This document shows, in pieces, positions 1 to 11,460 of a DNA stretch of 64,000 nt. Positions within the stretch are counted from its first letter, which is position 1. Each line of letters opens with the position of its first letter. The position numbers and the translations under genes are program-made. The notes beneath the pieces are model-generated. The model saw only the letters and a list, made by a program, of their open reading frames with translations. It was not told the origin of the DNA and did not search any database. Source of the stretch: Cladosporium sp. IMV 00045 (lineage: Eukaryota; Ascomycota; Dothideomycetes; Cladosporiales; Cladosporiaceae); NCBI GenBank assembly GCA_001931905.2, contig MSJI02000647.1, positions 1 through 64,000 on the forward strand, written 5' to 3'.

Positions 1-2775
1 TTTTGGCCCGCCTCTCGCCGTCTGAAGCGCATCGTTGTGCGCGGGAGGAAGAGGAAGGGCGAGGCGTCCTCCGTGACTCGCGGTGTGAAGAGGGCTTGCT
101 TGCCAGTAGTCTCTCCCTGTTCCTGTTTGCTGTCGCCCGAGTGTTTCGGGTTGCGATGGTCGCATCAGCCGCGAGAGCCTGCGACACTCGCGCACAGCAG
201 AGGGGAGGAAGAGGAGGAGGAGGACCAGGAGTGCGCTCCTCTGGAGACGTCCTGTTCTTTTCACAAGCAAGACGTCACGGCGGCAGTAGTCAGTATTAAT
301 TATTGCGCGAGCCTGTCTCGCGGCTCTTGGGCGATTAAAGGGAGGTGCAGGAGTAGCGTGCGCCGCAATGCACAGTCCCTGGCCCGCGGCGAGGTGGCGT
401 GTGAACAAGTGCAGTCTGGCGCCCTGCAAGCGTGAACGCTTTAAGGCATGGGGAAAATGACCCTTGGACTAGGCATGCCTGGATGGTGGAAAAACGACTG
501 CTGGACTACTGCTGCTCTCTTTGCCCTCCCTTTAGGTGCCTACTATAGTTCAGGTAACGGTCGTTTGTCCGCGGCACTACTACCGGATGTCGGACGGGCC
601 AGCCATTGATGCCTCGGATGCCGCCTCTAGTCGCTCCTCAGTCTTGGGTCCTGCCCTTAACGAGATTGACATATGGCAGATCACCTGTCGGAGGGGGATC
701 CTGGACGTGAATCCTGCTTGTCTCTGCTGAGCTGTCATGCCTGTTCTCCTCCGATAGCATGAACGGCGTGCCTTAACAGGCTCCAAGCCACCATCGTCGA
801 TCTGTTTACAGTGACGTTTTCCGTACTACAAAAGGAATAGAAAAAATTTCCAAGTTCTCAACAAAGACAGCCCTGACAGGCCATTATTCATGACAGGCCG
901 ATCGAAGTTCGAAACGTGGCGCGTGAGTTCCTTCACACTCGAAAGAGAGTTCCGCCATCCGCCGCCTCAGCCGCCGTGGCAGAAGCAAAACGATAGGCAG
1001 AAAATCCAAGGCGAAACCCGGGATCAGGGCTGGGGCTGGCTAATAGCGCCCTACTTCTTCTTCCCTACAATATAGTGTCTGTCAAGCCAGTGCCGAAATT
1101 TCGAGTTGCTTTTCATATCCACCGGCCGTTGGTGTAAGAGATACTCGCTACGCCTCGACCGCCGTACGCGCCCCTCGATCGCCGCTAGGGTGTGTGATCA
1201 ACGTGCCAACGCTCGTTCCGTGCATTGACCGGGGTCCATCAGGGGTAAAACATCAACAAGGCGTGACAAGATCTGGAGAACTTGCGCGCTTCGGGCTCTC
1301 TATAAACAAATATCCCAGGGATGATCATGTTTTGCTGTGTTATATGGTGATGCGATTAGCCCTTGGTCGTAGATCAGGCTTGTTATTCATGAGCCTGGGG
1401 CGCTTTCTGGTTGCACCTGTACGAAGTACGAATCTCCGCAAACGTACCGAGCATATGGACCTGAATATCACGTAAGTCGAGGTCTGGTCATATCCCGTGT
1501 CTGCTTCCCAACGTCCTGGCTCATCGAAGAATCCTACCATCGCTTGTTGCTTGGTTAATATGCATGTCACAGCACCCATGGGGAAACTGCTATCGTGTGT
1601 CGAGCTCACGCCAGGTTCTGCCGGAGCACCAGCAAACCGCAAGCTTTCGAACAAACCGTTGTGTCAAGGTCGATGCGCATTGATGTGTCCAAGTAGACTA
1701 TCATTTTACCACTGACTTCATCCCGGGTCTGAGTGGTGGTATGTGCAAGCAGTTGCAGGAGGTCAGAGTCGGACACTCCGTGAATTTCCGATCGCTCGCG
1801 ATTCGAAACCCGAATCGCGAGCGGTTCCTCCTATGACCGAGCATTCTCAACGCAAACATCTGCGATGCTCTCAGCGTCGACCGATTGTGCATAATTCATG
1901 CAACGGGGATCTGACGAAAGAGTAAAATGCTTTACAACAATCATTTTTATACTTGCTCATTCCTAATGCAACTGCCTAGCTCTACGGTCAGAGTTAATGT
2001 CGTGGTCTAAGAAGACTAACGAGTACCATGTACTTGAGGTTCGCTCAAGACTTTGGAGCAGACATGTAATAGTATTCCACATTGTAGACCCTTCAGGGGT
2101 GTCTGCATTCATACCATCCCTTGACCTCGAATCAATCCCGCCCGCTGACCTCAGTAATTGATAGACATCGACATTCGAAACAAACCACGTTGTACTTGCC
2201 GTAATAGTATCATGGCTTGTGCAGTCGTTGAAGACGAACATGACGGAGTACGGAATCTAGCACTTGATCGTCGAACGCGCGACCTTCCTGCAGTCGTTCA
2301 TGCTGGGAGGTTGAAAGCGTTGTCCTGCTTGTTGAACGGTCTTGCATATACAGAAACGACACAGCTATTCTGCAACGAACGGTGCGGAGTGCATTTGCAG
2401 AATCGTCAATGCCTGCTCTTGGAATGATCAAACGTGGGAACAAAACTTCTCGCGTCTGGACGCGAGCCTTTCTGTACTGGTTCGACCGCGCCTTGTCAGA
2501 CGCCCTCAGATCGTCAATGCTCTACTATTTGGAGATGACCAGAGGTCGGATTCTACACGACAAATCGGCATGTCGAATAGCTTCAGGAATATATCACCTA
2601 AACTCATCAACAAGGACTGCCAGATTGCTTTCTCAGCTCTCACCGACGAAGTGCTCCGCAACAACATGCTCTCTGCCGCGCTATGCTTTTCGAAACGACA
2701 CCCAGCAAAATCCGAGAGCCACTACTCAAAAGAAACCCAACAAAACCCAACCCGACATCTCAAAATCAACCCATC
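1..2775. other. Gene-poor 2.8 kb, no supported gene
   Basis: Only short open frames are present (up to about 190 codons) on both strands. They lack recognisable domains, splice-consistent extensions or coding-like composition. The longest ones, around 2.34-2.96 kb, overlap the 3' end of the phosphoesterase gene on the other strand and are C/A-rich low-complexity reading of that gene. I see no tRNA, rRNA or transposon ends here. Confidence 0.5.
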
Positions 2776-3660
2776 TCAATCCCCTGACTTCCCCTTCCCC
2801 TCTCCACCCCCAAAATAAAACCCCTCCTCCCACTTCCAATACCCCCTCTCATACCTCCACAACCCCAACCCCACCACCTCCCCCCAACAACCTTCCCAAC
2901 TCCCCTGCACCTCCCCCATTGCCCTCTGCACCGCCTCCTCCTCCTCAACCTTATTCATAATCGTATAATGCACCCTCACCCCGCCCCGCCCGTCCTGCTC
3001 GCTCAACCACTCCTCACCTTCCCTCTCATCCTGTTTGAACGCCTCCAACAGCTCGCCATGAATCTCCCCCGCCTTAGCACCGCCTTGGTGTCTCGGCACA
3101 CTGATCGCAATCCCTTTCTTCATGCGGAACGGTTTCGCGGCGTGGATTGGGAATTTTTGCTCGCGCGCCGCGAGGTTCTGGAGGGTCGGTTTTATGGTGC
3201 TGGACAGTTTGCTGGCTGGTAGGGCGTGGAAGAGCGTCAGGTGCGCGCCGAGTTTGTTCAGGTGCCGGGGGAAATAGCGGTTGCGGAGGTTGGTGAGGGT
3301 CGCGCTGTGGGCGGGGTTGGTGAGGAGGGTGAGGACGTAGACTTGTTCGGGGGTTGAGGATTGGGTTTTTGTTTTGGGGATGTGAGAGGGGGAGGGGGCG
3401 CGTTTGGGGCGGGTGGTGGTGTTGTCGTTGGTGCTACGGATGGTTTGCGAAGGCTTCTTTTGTTTATCCATTTCGGTTGCGAAGGTGCGCGATCCGCCTG
3501 TGTAGTTTTTATCTTTCGCGATGGAAGACCAGAGTTGTTGGCCGTTGTTGGAGGCCATGTTTGCGAATTGGTAGTTAAATGATGCTGTTGATCGTCTCGA
3601 TATAGCGAAACCCAATGCGCGGCGAGAGAACATGGAATTTTTACTTGTAATCAAAGTCAA
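2776..3660 (-). CDS. 2H phosphoesterase family protein (2'-5' RNA ligase / cyclic phosphodiesterase-like)
   Basis: A 294-codon uninterrupted frame. It contains the two H-x-T motifs that define the 2H phosphoesterase fold: HLT in 'GAHLTLFHAL' (about residue 141) and HYT in 'RVHYTIMNKV' (about residue 231). They lie about 90 residues apart, as expected for the paired catalytic histidines that hydrolyse or ligate cyclic or 2'-5' phosphodiesters on RNA or nucleotides. The N-terminal 33 residues are rich in Arg and Ser and could be a mitochondrial presequence. A second Met at residue 34 (codon at 3561) starts a more compact protein, so the start is uncertain. Residues 64-105 are a Thr/Pro-rich linker. 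The C-terminus is Gly/Trp/Glu rich. The family call rests on the two motifs and their spacing; the actual substrate cannot be read from the sequence. Confidence 0.75.
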   Translation of the reverse strand: MTLITSKNSMFSRRALGFAISRRSTASFNYQFANMASNNGQQLWSSIAKDKNYTGGSRTFATEMDKQKKPSQTIRSTNDNTTTRPKRAPSPSHIPKTKTQSSTPEQVYVLTLLTNPAHSATLTNLRNRYFPRHLNKLGAHLTLFHALPASKLSSTIKPTLQNLAAREQKFPIHAAKPFRMKKGIAISVPRHQGGAKAGEIHGELLEAFKQDEREGEEWLSEQDGRGGVRVHYTIMNKVEEEEAVQRAMGEVQGSWEGCWGEVVGLGLWRYERGYWKWEEGFYFGGGEGKGKSGD

Positions 3661-4136
3661 GAGTATTTACAATCTCGTCAAATCCCTTCTTGTTGTATCG
3701 GAAGGAAAGATGATGTTGTTATTTCGTACCGCGCTCGAGTGGTGACGTCGGTCAATGGTCAGGATTGATGATCGACAGGTACCGAAAAGTCCCTGCGCAC
3801 GGCCTGGCCGGTCGATTGATCTCGGAGAGATTTGTCGATCTAGATTCGGTATGGCTTTGGAATGCGATCTCTAGGTATTCAATAATCTCTTAGATATGCT
3901 GAAACGACTAGATGGATGTCAAGTCGAGGAAATCATTATAGCTGGCAATGATTGGTGCATCTGCCTGCGTCTCATCGCTTTGGACGACTTTCGAGATCCA
4001 GCTTTGTAGAATAAAAATCATTCTCAATACCTATCCAATTCTGCCGAAAAGCATCATCACTTCATTGCCTCGTATTGATCTGCCACAAATCCAATCCTCC
4101 AAAAGCATTATAACCACCCACCAAACAACGCCACCC
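3661..4136. other. Intergenic, phosphoesterase / MFS transporter
   Basis: About 480 bp between the start of the phosphoesterase gene and the 3' end of the MFS gene. No reading frame or RNA gene is supported. It should hold the phosphoesterase promoter and the 3' UTR of the transporter. Confidence 0.5.
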
Positions 4137-5921
4137 CTACAACCTAAACCTCCACCTCGGATCCTCATCCCCCAGCCAAACCCCCTCATACCCCCTCCCC
4201 TCCTTCCCCTCCCTCTCCCTCCTCCCATTAATCCTCGCATGCACCCCCCAAATAACCCCCACAACCAGCAAATTCCCCACCAAATACGCCAGCGCAACCG
4301 CATGCCCAACCACATACCGCGGCGCATCCGCCGGCCGATACAGCTGCGTGCCTATCACGGCGCCGACGTTGCCGATCGTGATTTGCATGGCGTTGGCGGT
4401 GGCGCGCTTCGTCTGTCCGCTCACGTTGACCGCCGGCCAGGACAGGCCGAGAGCCACGGAGGGGTAGATTCCCGCTGCGGCGAAGAAGGTGCCCGCGTAC
4501 GAGAGGCCGGGTTTGCTGGTTGGGTCCGGGTTGGAGAGCAGGATTATGTACCCGATTATTGCTATGGTGGTTGAGAGCAGGATGAAAGGGCCGCGGCGCG
4601 CGTAGCGCTCGGAGACGATGGCGTAGATGATTGTGAGGATTGTGGCGAGGGCCTGGGAGGGGGGTGGTTAGTGGGGTGTTGGGGTGTGGTTGGAGGGGAT
4701 GGGTGGGGACGAACGTAGGGTGGGATGGTCAGCAGTTGGGCTTCTGCTGAGCTGTAGCCTAGGTCTTTGATGATAGAGGGCTTAAGGGTGATGTTAGCTT
4801 ATGTTGTGATCGTCAAACAAGTCCACTGCGAACATACCATGAACATGCTCAGCGTGTAAAGCGGCAAAGACAGCGTGTGGAAGCAAGCACCGTACAGCCA
4901 GACCTTATAATCTTTCATGGCGGTCATAACGTTCGCCCAAGAGACACTCTCATCAGCAACCGCATCACTGTCAGCCGCCAGACGAGCGTGCACGAGCTCT
5001 TTCTCCTCCGGCGTGACAAAAGTAGCTTTGTCCGGCCAGTCCATGACATACCACCAGGCAGACACGGCGAGGACGATGGTCAAGAGACCTTCAATAATGA
5101 AGATCCATCTGCAATGACAGTCAGCTCTTAAAAGACCTCACAAGTTTGCAGGTTGATCGATCATACCTCCAACCGCTGAGACCAGCAACGCCTCCCATAT
5201 GTCCAATGCCCCAAGCGAGAATGCCTCCGAAAGCACCAGCGAGAGAAGCGGCTGAGAAAAACAGAGCAACACGATACTGGCGTTCCTCACGTTTATACCA
5301 CTGCACAAAGACCGATGCATTAGCAACCGCCCTTCCCGAATCTGCAACGCATAGGAGGGAAAGAGAACATGTCATCTCTGAAGCACTCACCATGCTCAAA
5401 TAAAACACCACTCCCGGAAAAAGTCCCCCTTCCGTAAGTCCCAAAAAGAACCTCACCGCCAAAAACCCCGCCGCCCCATCCGCCACCCCATTATCGACCA
5501 CACACCCCTGCAACGTCGCCACAACGCCCCAAACGAGCGTGATAAGCGGCAACCAGACGCGGGGCCCGACGCGCTTGAGGATGACATTCCACAGCACCTC
5601 GAGCAGGATGTAGCCGACGAAGAACAACGTCAGGCCGTTCAGGTAGTCGCTGCCGTCGGGGTTGAGGTTGAGGTCTGTCTCGAGGCCTTCCAGACGCGCG
5701 TTGGCGACGTTGGAGCGGTCGAGGAAGGAGAGTAGGTAGAGGATTGAGACGCCCGGGACGAGGTAGAGGTCGAGTTTGCGGAGGAGTTTGCGCTCGGAGA
5801 GGTTGGGGGATGCTGCGATGGAGGAGGGGGTGGGGTTTGGTGAGGAGGGTTGGTGGCCTTTTTCGTTCGAGGTGAAGAGTTCGTCGTCTGATGGGGTTTG
5901 TGTGGGTATTGAGTGTGCCAT
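4137..5921 (-). CDS. MFS permease, anion:cation symporter (ACS/Dal5-like) family
   Basis: Five exons read as complement(4137..4652, 4715..4780, 4838..5108, 5167..5300, 5391..5921), 1518 nt in frame, 505 aa. The introns are 62, 57, 58 and 90 bp and each starts GT and ends AG. Intron 3 has a GCTAAC branch site. The first loop carries the family signature 'LDRSNVANARLEGLETDL' (after TM1), followed by repeated hydrophobic membrane segments. The segment around 'WPDKATFVTPEEKE' is the cytoplasmic central loop typical of fungal allantoate, nicotinate and pantothenate permeases. 'SWPAVNVSGQTKRATANAM' in the C-terminal half is another hallmark. I chose Met 5921 because the frame upstream of it is 5' leader-like and the family usually begins with a hydrophilic cytoplasmic tail of this length. 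The substrate is probably a small organic anion or vitamin and is not predictable more finely. Confidence 0.88.
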
Positions 5922-7084
5922 TGTGGTGGGATGCCCAGTCTTGTTGTCTTGGTCTCCTCTTGCTTGGTTTTGTGTTGCAAAGAGCTTGCTGGAGAGAAGC
6001 AATGGTGTTGATTGTGAGCCAGGAAGGCTTATCCAGCGCTCAGACCGAATGACAGGAAAGACAAGCAGAAAGAGTAGGAGAACTTTCCAGGAAGAGATCA
6101 GAGACAAGAAGAAACGCGATCAGAAAAAAGAAACCGCAGCCTCTTACCTCCTAGTCTCCCTCCCATCATCATCACAACATACCTCACCTTCTTCACCTTA
6201 CCTTATCCTCCTCGATCATCACGCCAACCTACCACATCCATCCATCGCAAACCCCGGCGGAAAGAAAGACCTACCACGCCGGCGCAACATGCTCGTCGAC
6301 CCAGTAGAGGTAGCGCCCATCACGCCTTCGACGCCATCTTCCATCCATCTTGCATGAGCACGCGAGGGCACGATTGATCACCTCATCGCGAGCCTCGCGT
6401 GCGTGTGAAGTCATCAATTCTGGTAGAGTGAGAACTGATGGAAGTTTATTGGCCAGGCAAGTTGGATTGTGCAGAAAAATGGCAGGCGAGAGATGTAGGT
6501 GAGCATAGTGCGGTGGTGTCGTATGTTTGGGGTCAGATTGCGTGCTTGATGAGAAGTCGTCTGGTGTGTCGATCAGTTGGGTTTTGGGTGAAGCTTCACG
6601 CGTGCTGTGCGAACGTCAGAAGATTTGATCGGGTTCTGGGAACATTGAATTTCTTCTGGCACTTCCAAGCTAATATACATATGTACGTTGGAATCCTTTT
6701 GAAGGCAGAAGCTTATATCTTTCGAGGTAAGCAAAAAAGGGGAAAGGAATAAAGATAACATTGGTCGTAACGTCATCATATCGCATTCAGTGCCTTTCTA
6801 TCGCTACCTTACATGAATTCATGATCGCTCTTCCAATACCAGGACAAGATACTCGTGTGTATTTTCCCCAACGCCCGTCGCCGTTGCAAAACACCGCCTG
6901 GTTAATTCATCTGCCATTGTGCTTTTCGCTAACAATGCATTACAATGCATGCCATGTCATGCCGCGCTTATAAGAGTCCTTCAAGAATACAAAAAACGGG
7001 TCGTTAATCATGTGCGTCGCAAAAGTCCTCACGGACCAAGAAAAAGGAACTCCAGCTGTCGCTCGCTCTAAAGCTCAATACTCC
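5922..7084. other. Intergenic, no gene seen
   Basis: About 1.16 kb upstream of the MFS gene and downstream of the centrosomin-motif gene. The first ~430 bp is probably the transporter leader and promoter. Open frames of up to about 100 codons around 6.44-6.75 kb show no domain. Confidence 0.45.
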
Positions 7085-9835
7085 TCACTTCCTCGAACCA
7101 GAAGCAGAAGCAGGCGCAGCCACACTCCCCCTCCTGCCCACCCCAACTCCAGCATCATGCCCTCCTTTCTGCACCTGAGGGGAACCAAAACTACCACCCC
7201 GTCTGAACAACCCTCCACCTGCACCCTTCCTCCCCGTCCCCGTTGCGACATCCACCGGCCCCGCGCTAGCTGGCCTGCTCGCCGGTTCCGTCGCGCCTCT
7301 GCTCGAAAGCGCCGGCCGCGTCGCCGTGGTCACAGATCTCTCACGCGACGCGGCGCGCGAGCCCGGACGCGCGACGATGGGCGTCATGCCGAAATTTGCG
7401 GCTGTGGTGTTGGGTCTGCTGGTGCTGGTGTTGCTGCGCATTTGGTAGGCGGAAGCGGGGGTGGAGGTCAGGGTTGGGAGGGGAGAGCGCTCGCGTTCAC
7501 GGCGGCGGGGTTGTTGGGCGTCGGTGGAGGTGGAGGTGGAGGTAGAGGTGGCGTTGTCATTGCTGGTGCTGGTGTTGCTGAGGCGACGGAAGAGGTTTTG
7601 GGTTTTTTGGGAGAAGAAGGTGCGGGTTGTTGTCGTTGTTGAGGGCGCTGGGGAGCGTTTGGGCGGGGAGGGCGGGGAGGGAGTGGTTGTTCTGGTTCCT
7701 GTGGCGCTTGGAGGGAGGGTTTGGAAGGAGGCGGGGGACATTGGACGGGATTTTGATGGGACGTCTTGGGGTGCGATGCGGATGCTTGAGGTTGCGTTGT
7801 TCAAGAATCTGGGACTGTCCGTGTTGCCTGATGTTGCTGGCCTTTCGCTCATGCGACGTGGTCCGGAGCCGAACACCGTTGGGCTGGTGTCTGCGCGGTG
7901 GAAATCCGGTTTGCCTGGCAGGAAAGATGAAGACTTCACTTCAGAGCTCGATTTCCTGCGCTGGGCTGCTGGTGGTGTCACTTCGGAAGCGTTGAAGAAC
8001 ATGTCTGTGACTGCGGACGATGGTTTGTCGTGTTTCAAGAAGCGAGAAGGCGTGCCGTTCAAGATCGAGTTGCCGTCTGGGTATCCGTCGTAATCCATGT
8101 CTACATCGTGCACGGTATCGGACATGGCATCGTGGTACTCATCATCCGAGTCACTCTCGTCATCATCGATGGCTGGTTGATGAAAGAATGGGTGTGCAGG
8201 ATTGATGTTGTTCGTCGCATGGGCATTGTTATATGCGCCATGTAATTCAGGAGATGTCTGCATGTGTTTGGGGTTCGCGCTAGATCTAGGCTCGAGTGGC
8301 GTGAATGTCTTGAGTTGATGCGCGGGGGTCGTGTCAAGCAAGCTGCGTTCACCAGCAGCGTTCGAATGTGACGGCCTGAGGATGTTCGTGCTGACACTCT
8401 CAGGAGTTGGAGGCAGCATTGAATCTCCAAAGACAGGATTTGTGTGGCCCGCTGGCGTTCTCGGCGCCTGCTTTACTTTTCTGTCAACAGCAGGAAGTGT
8501 ATTGATGGGAGCCGGTGTTTCCAGCAATTTCGACCTAGCCGATGCTGCAGCACTTGACAAAGAATGTATTGAATTCTCCGTTTGCTTTCGTCGTAGTTGA
8601 GGAGATGGCATGACCGTCGGTGACAAAGGTGAGGATATCCGATTCGATTTGGAAGGCGTGTCGGCGAGGCTCTGACGATCTTCAATCCACTGATTGACAC
8701 GAGTGATACTGTCCTGTCGCGAGTGAGCCGACCCAAAAGGCCTCTCGCTATGAGGGAGTTCAAGCTCATCTTCCCAGCCGAACTTTTCTGGGGTATCGTG
8801 TTTCTTGCCGTAGATGCTTGGAAAGCTACTCTCGCTCAAAGCGCTCAGACGAGGAGAGTTCAGCACATCTTCCGCTAGAGCATCTTCGTCAAAGCCGCCG
8901 CTAGTTCGCTTTGATAGGATTGAGTTGAAGCTCTTGACAGGGTGAAGATCCTTGCCAGCGTCCAGGTAGACAGATCGTAAGGCAGTAGTGCTGTCCTTTT
9001 GTGAAGTCAAGAATGCAGGTTCTCTTCTCGGCCGTGCTGGTGTTTGGGTTTGCACAGCACTGTTTAGACGATTTGAGGCAGCGTTGGCGGCTGGGTTATG
9101 CCTTGCAGCAGGAGAGTTGACCACAACATCAGGCGGGCTCGAAGGCGGTAGCTGCTCGTGTGTTTCGGTCCCAGCATAGCCCGAATCTGCATGGGCAGTG
9201 CTTGGTCTCGTCTCGGTGGCCCTGCTTTCTTCATAATCCTCAACCTTCTCCTCCAGGTCGCATATGATATCGGCCGCTTCTTGAATCGCCTTGTCGCGCT
9301 TCTCCAGCTCTTCGACAAGCAGACTATTAATCCGCATCAATTCTTCATGCTCCTCCTCGAGCTTCTGGGCGCGATCGACGGTTGCGCGCATGCTCTCGAT
9401 CTCAGCCTGCATCTTCGCCTCTTTCTCTCGCCTGTGGTCGATTTCGAGTTTGAGGTCGAAGTTCTGCTTGTTCAAGCGGTCCATCTGCTCGTCTGCTTCT
9501 CTCGCACCCGGGGTGCGACGTTTCCGGCCTCCAGCGCTGAGAGTGGCATTACCGCTGCCGTTGCTGACTTCGGAGCCGTATTTGGAGAAGGGAGCCAGAG
9601 GTGAGCTGTCGTAGGGTCGGGTTGAGGAATGCTTGCCGTCTTCGGCTTCGGCGAAGAAGAGGTCGTCATCGTTACCGGGAGCCATTCGAGGGCCTAGGTC
9701 TGATTGTCGCGATCGTTTCGGTCGTGGGTGTCGCGCTCGTCGTTCCAGCAGGCGGTCTTGCAGGTATTGCGATGCTGGCAAGACTTCTGGTGTTTGCTTG
9801 TGCTTGAGCGCACTGTTCTTCACGTGAAAGTCCAT
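7085..9835 (-). CDS. Centrosomin N-terminal motif (Cnn_1N) protein, spindle-pole/MTOC-associated
   Basis: A single 916-codon frame. Residues ~115-205 form a charged coiled coil containing 'LNKQNFDLKLEIDHRREKE' and 'LLVEELEKRDKAIQEAA'. This matches the centrosomin motif 1 pattern (E/K-N-F-x-L-K-L) through which Cnn/CDK5RAP2, fission-yeast Mto1/Pcp1 and Aspergillus ApsB recruit gamma-tubulin complexes. Here the usual R-I/V-x-F-L-E stretch is altered to E-I-D-H-R-R. Residues ~205-890 are Ser/Thr/Pro-rich and look disordered, with many SP/TP sites that mitotic kinases could use. A short acidic patch ('DDDESDSDDEYHDAM') lies near residue ~560. The tail is Arg/Gly-rich. It probably acts as a microtubule-organising-centre or septal adaptor in hyphae. 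The motif is convincing; orthology to a particular named protein is not established. Confidence 0.72.
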   Translation of the reverse strand: MDFHVKNSALKHKQTPEVLPASQYLQDRLLERRARHPRPKRSRQSDLGPRMAPGNDDDLFFAEAEDGKHSSTRPYDSSPLAPFSKYGSEVSNGSGNATLSAGGRKRRTPGAREADEQMDRLNKQNFDLKLEIDHRREKEAKMQAEIESMRATVDRAQKLEEEHEELMRINSLLVEELEKRDKAIQEAADIICDLEEKVEDYEESRATETRPSTAHADSGYAGTETHEQLPPSSPPDVVVNSPAARHNPAANAASNRLNSAVQTQTPARPRREPAFLTSQKDSTTALRSVYLDAGKDLHPVKSFNSILSKRTSGGFDEDALAEDVLNSPRLSALSESSFPSIYGKKHDTPEKFGWEDELELPHSERPFGSAHSRQDSITRVNQWIEDRQSLADTPSKSNRISSPLSPTVMPSPQLRRKQTENSIHSLSSAAASARSKLLETPAPINTLPAVDRKVKQAPRTPAGHTNPVFGDSMLPPTPESVSTNILRPSHSNAAGERSLLDTTPAHQLKTFTPLEPRSSANPKHMQTSPELHGAYNNAHATNNINPAHPFFHQPAIDDDESDSDDEYHDAMSDTVHDVDMDYDGYPDGNSILNGTPSRFLKHDKPSSAVTDMFFNASEVTPPAAQRRKSSSEVKSSSFLPGKPDFHRADTSPTVFGSGPRRMSERPATSGNTDSPRFLNNATSSIRIAPQDVPSKSRPMSPASFQTLPPSATGTRTTTPSPPSPPKRSPAPSTTTTTRTFFSQKTQNLFRRLSNTSTSNDNATSTSTSTSTDAQQPRRRERERSPLPTLTSTPASAYQMRSNTSTSRPNTTAANFGMTPIVARPGSRAASRERSVTTATRPALSSRGATEPASRPASAGPVDVATGTGRKGAGGGLFRRGGSFGSPQVQKGGHDAGVGVGRRGSVAAPASASGSRK

Positions 9836-11460
9836 GGTTGCGCTGGGTTGGGCGCGGCGGCGTCGTTTTGGGGTGCCGCGACGAGGGGATTATTGGTACA
9901 TGGCACGACGCGTGGGATATTATTGGTGTAAGATGGTCGACCAGGGCCGGTAGGCGATGCAGAGGTGGATGTGAAATGCAACGGTGACGGTGAGCGGGTG
10001 GTGTAGAAGCGGTGATTGGGCGGGGTTGAGGTTTTGTTTGCGTGTTGGCTGCAGGATGCCGTGTCTGTGTTCTCTCAGGTTTGTGGGTGACGCGAAGGGA
10101 GGAAGCGGTCAAACGGCGTCACATTAAGGAATTGTACGAGGTATGGTAAGTGGTATCGTCGCGGTAGTCTTGTTGGTCGCCGTGCTCGTCGTGCTCGTCG
10201 TCGTCGTCGTCGTCGTCGGGTGGATTTAGTGGGAGAAGGGTCGCCAGCGCAACACACTTTCACAGGCAAAAAGTGAGACTGGTGGTGTCAGTCAAGTCGA
10301 GCCAGGTCAAGTCAGACAGAACCGTTGGGCCGACAGACAGGCGGAGGCACAGGCGCAGACAAAGACCAGGACACACTGACAAGGATGAGGACACAGGCTG
10401 AACAGGCACAGAACAAGGCCTCCAACAGCGACACCGACGGCGTGGAAATCGGGCTGGCTGGCGATTGTGAGCTGCAGTGCGTGGGGACAAAGAAACACAA
10501 CAACATGAGCCTATTCCTGTCTAGCACTGTCTAGCCTTCCTTTAGCCTTCTTCCATCCTCTCCTCCCCGGAAGTTCCGTATCCACGCACTCCATCTGTCT
10601 GGGTCGGATGCAAGGGGCCGTTTCTCTCCCGCGACCATCTCTGTCATATCCAATCGGCAGTGAGCATCTAGGCGCCGGACAGGTCGACGGCGTGATGTTT
10701 GTGACGTTCCTGGCCCTCTTCTTCTCGCTGCAAATGCCGTGAAGACTTCGGGACATGTCCTGAGAGTGATTGAGCATGATCATTGGAAAGAAGCAGACTT
10801 GGAATCACGACAAGAGGTGTCATGTGGACTGACTTCAGCCAACACTCACTCCCAGGAGAATAGATATCGCGGTGGCTGGTAGACTCTCACGGGTCGGATG
10901 CAGCAAGTTGCAGCAAATCCTGGCAGAGGCTGCATGAGAGAGATGCACCTCGGTGGGGAGAGCGTGTTTTCCGTCCACACAGCCAAATCCTACATTATTC
11001 TACTACCATCATGTCCTACAAATATCTGCAATAACCTTCTGGTATAATATGTCTCATCGCCTACTATATACCACGCTTGGACTGTTCATCTGGGCATCAG
11101 CAAATGTTGTCTTCTTCTGGAAACCAGGGCGCATGGATGAGGCCGTATGATGCGACCAACATGCGTCCGATGCCTACCACCTACTATGCATCCCTCGCGT
11201 GCTACTGGTGCAAAGGCTCTCAAGGTGAAGTATCATAGCATGATATCCGTCGATCTTTCAAATTGCACACGTACACGCGTACTCATGTACTACAGTCTTG
11301 CGCGTATATTGTACTTCTGTTCCTACTCTCTCGTCTCTCCCACCGGAGCTTCCCCGCTACACTTTCTCCACGTCAGCAGAGTCGCCCGCCCAAAATCTCC
11401 CAAGAAAAGGGTTCCCGCTCAGCAAGTAATAAATATTTATTACTACTTCTTCACCACTTC
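9836..11460. other. Intergenic 1.6 kb between two divergent promoters
   Basis: Lies between the centrosomin-motif gene (-) and ERG27 (+), so it must carry both promoters. A (TCG)n trinucleotide run sits at about 10,187-10,218. No open frame is convincing. The last 200 bp before the ERG27 start is pyrimidine-rich, as fungal promoters often are. Confidence 0.5.
10187..10218. repeat. (TCG)n microsatellite
   Basis: Near-perfect GTC/TCG trinucleotide run upstream of the centrosomin-motif gene. No coding frame that I trust runs through it. Confidence 0.8.
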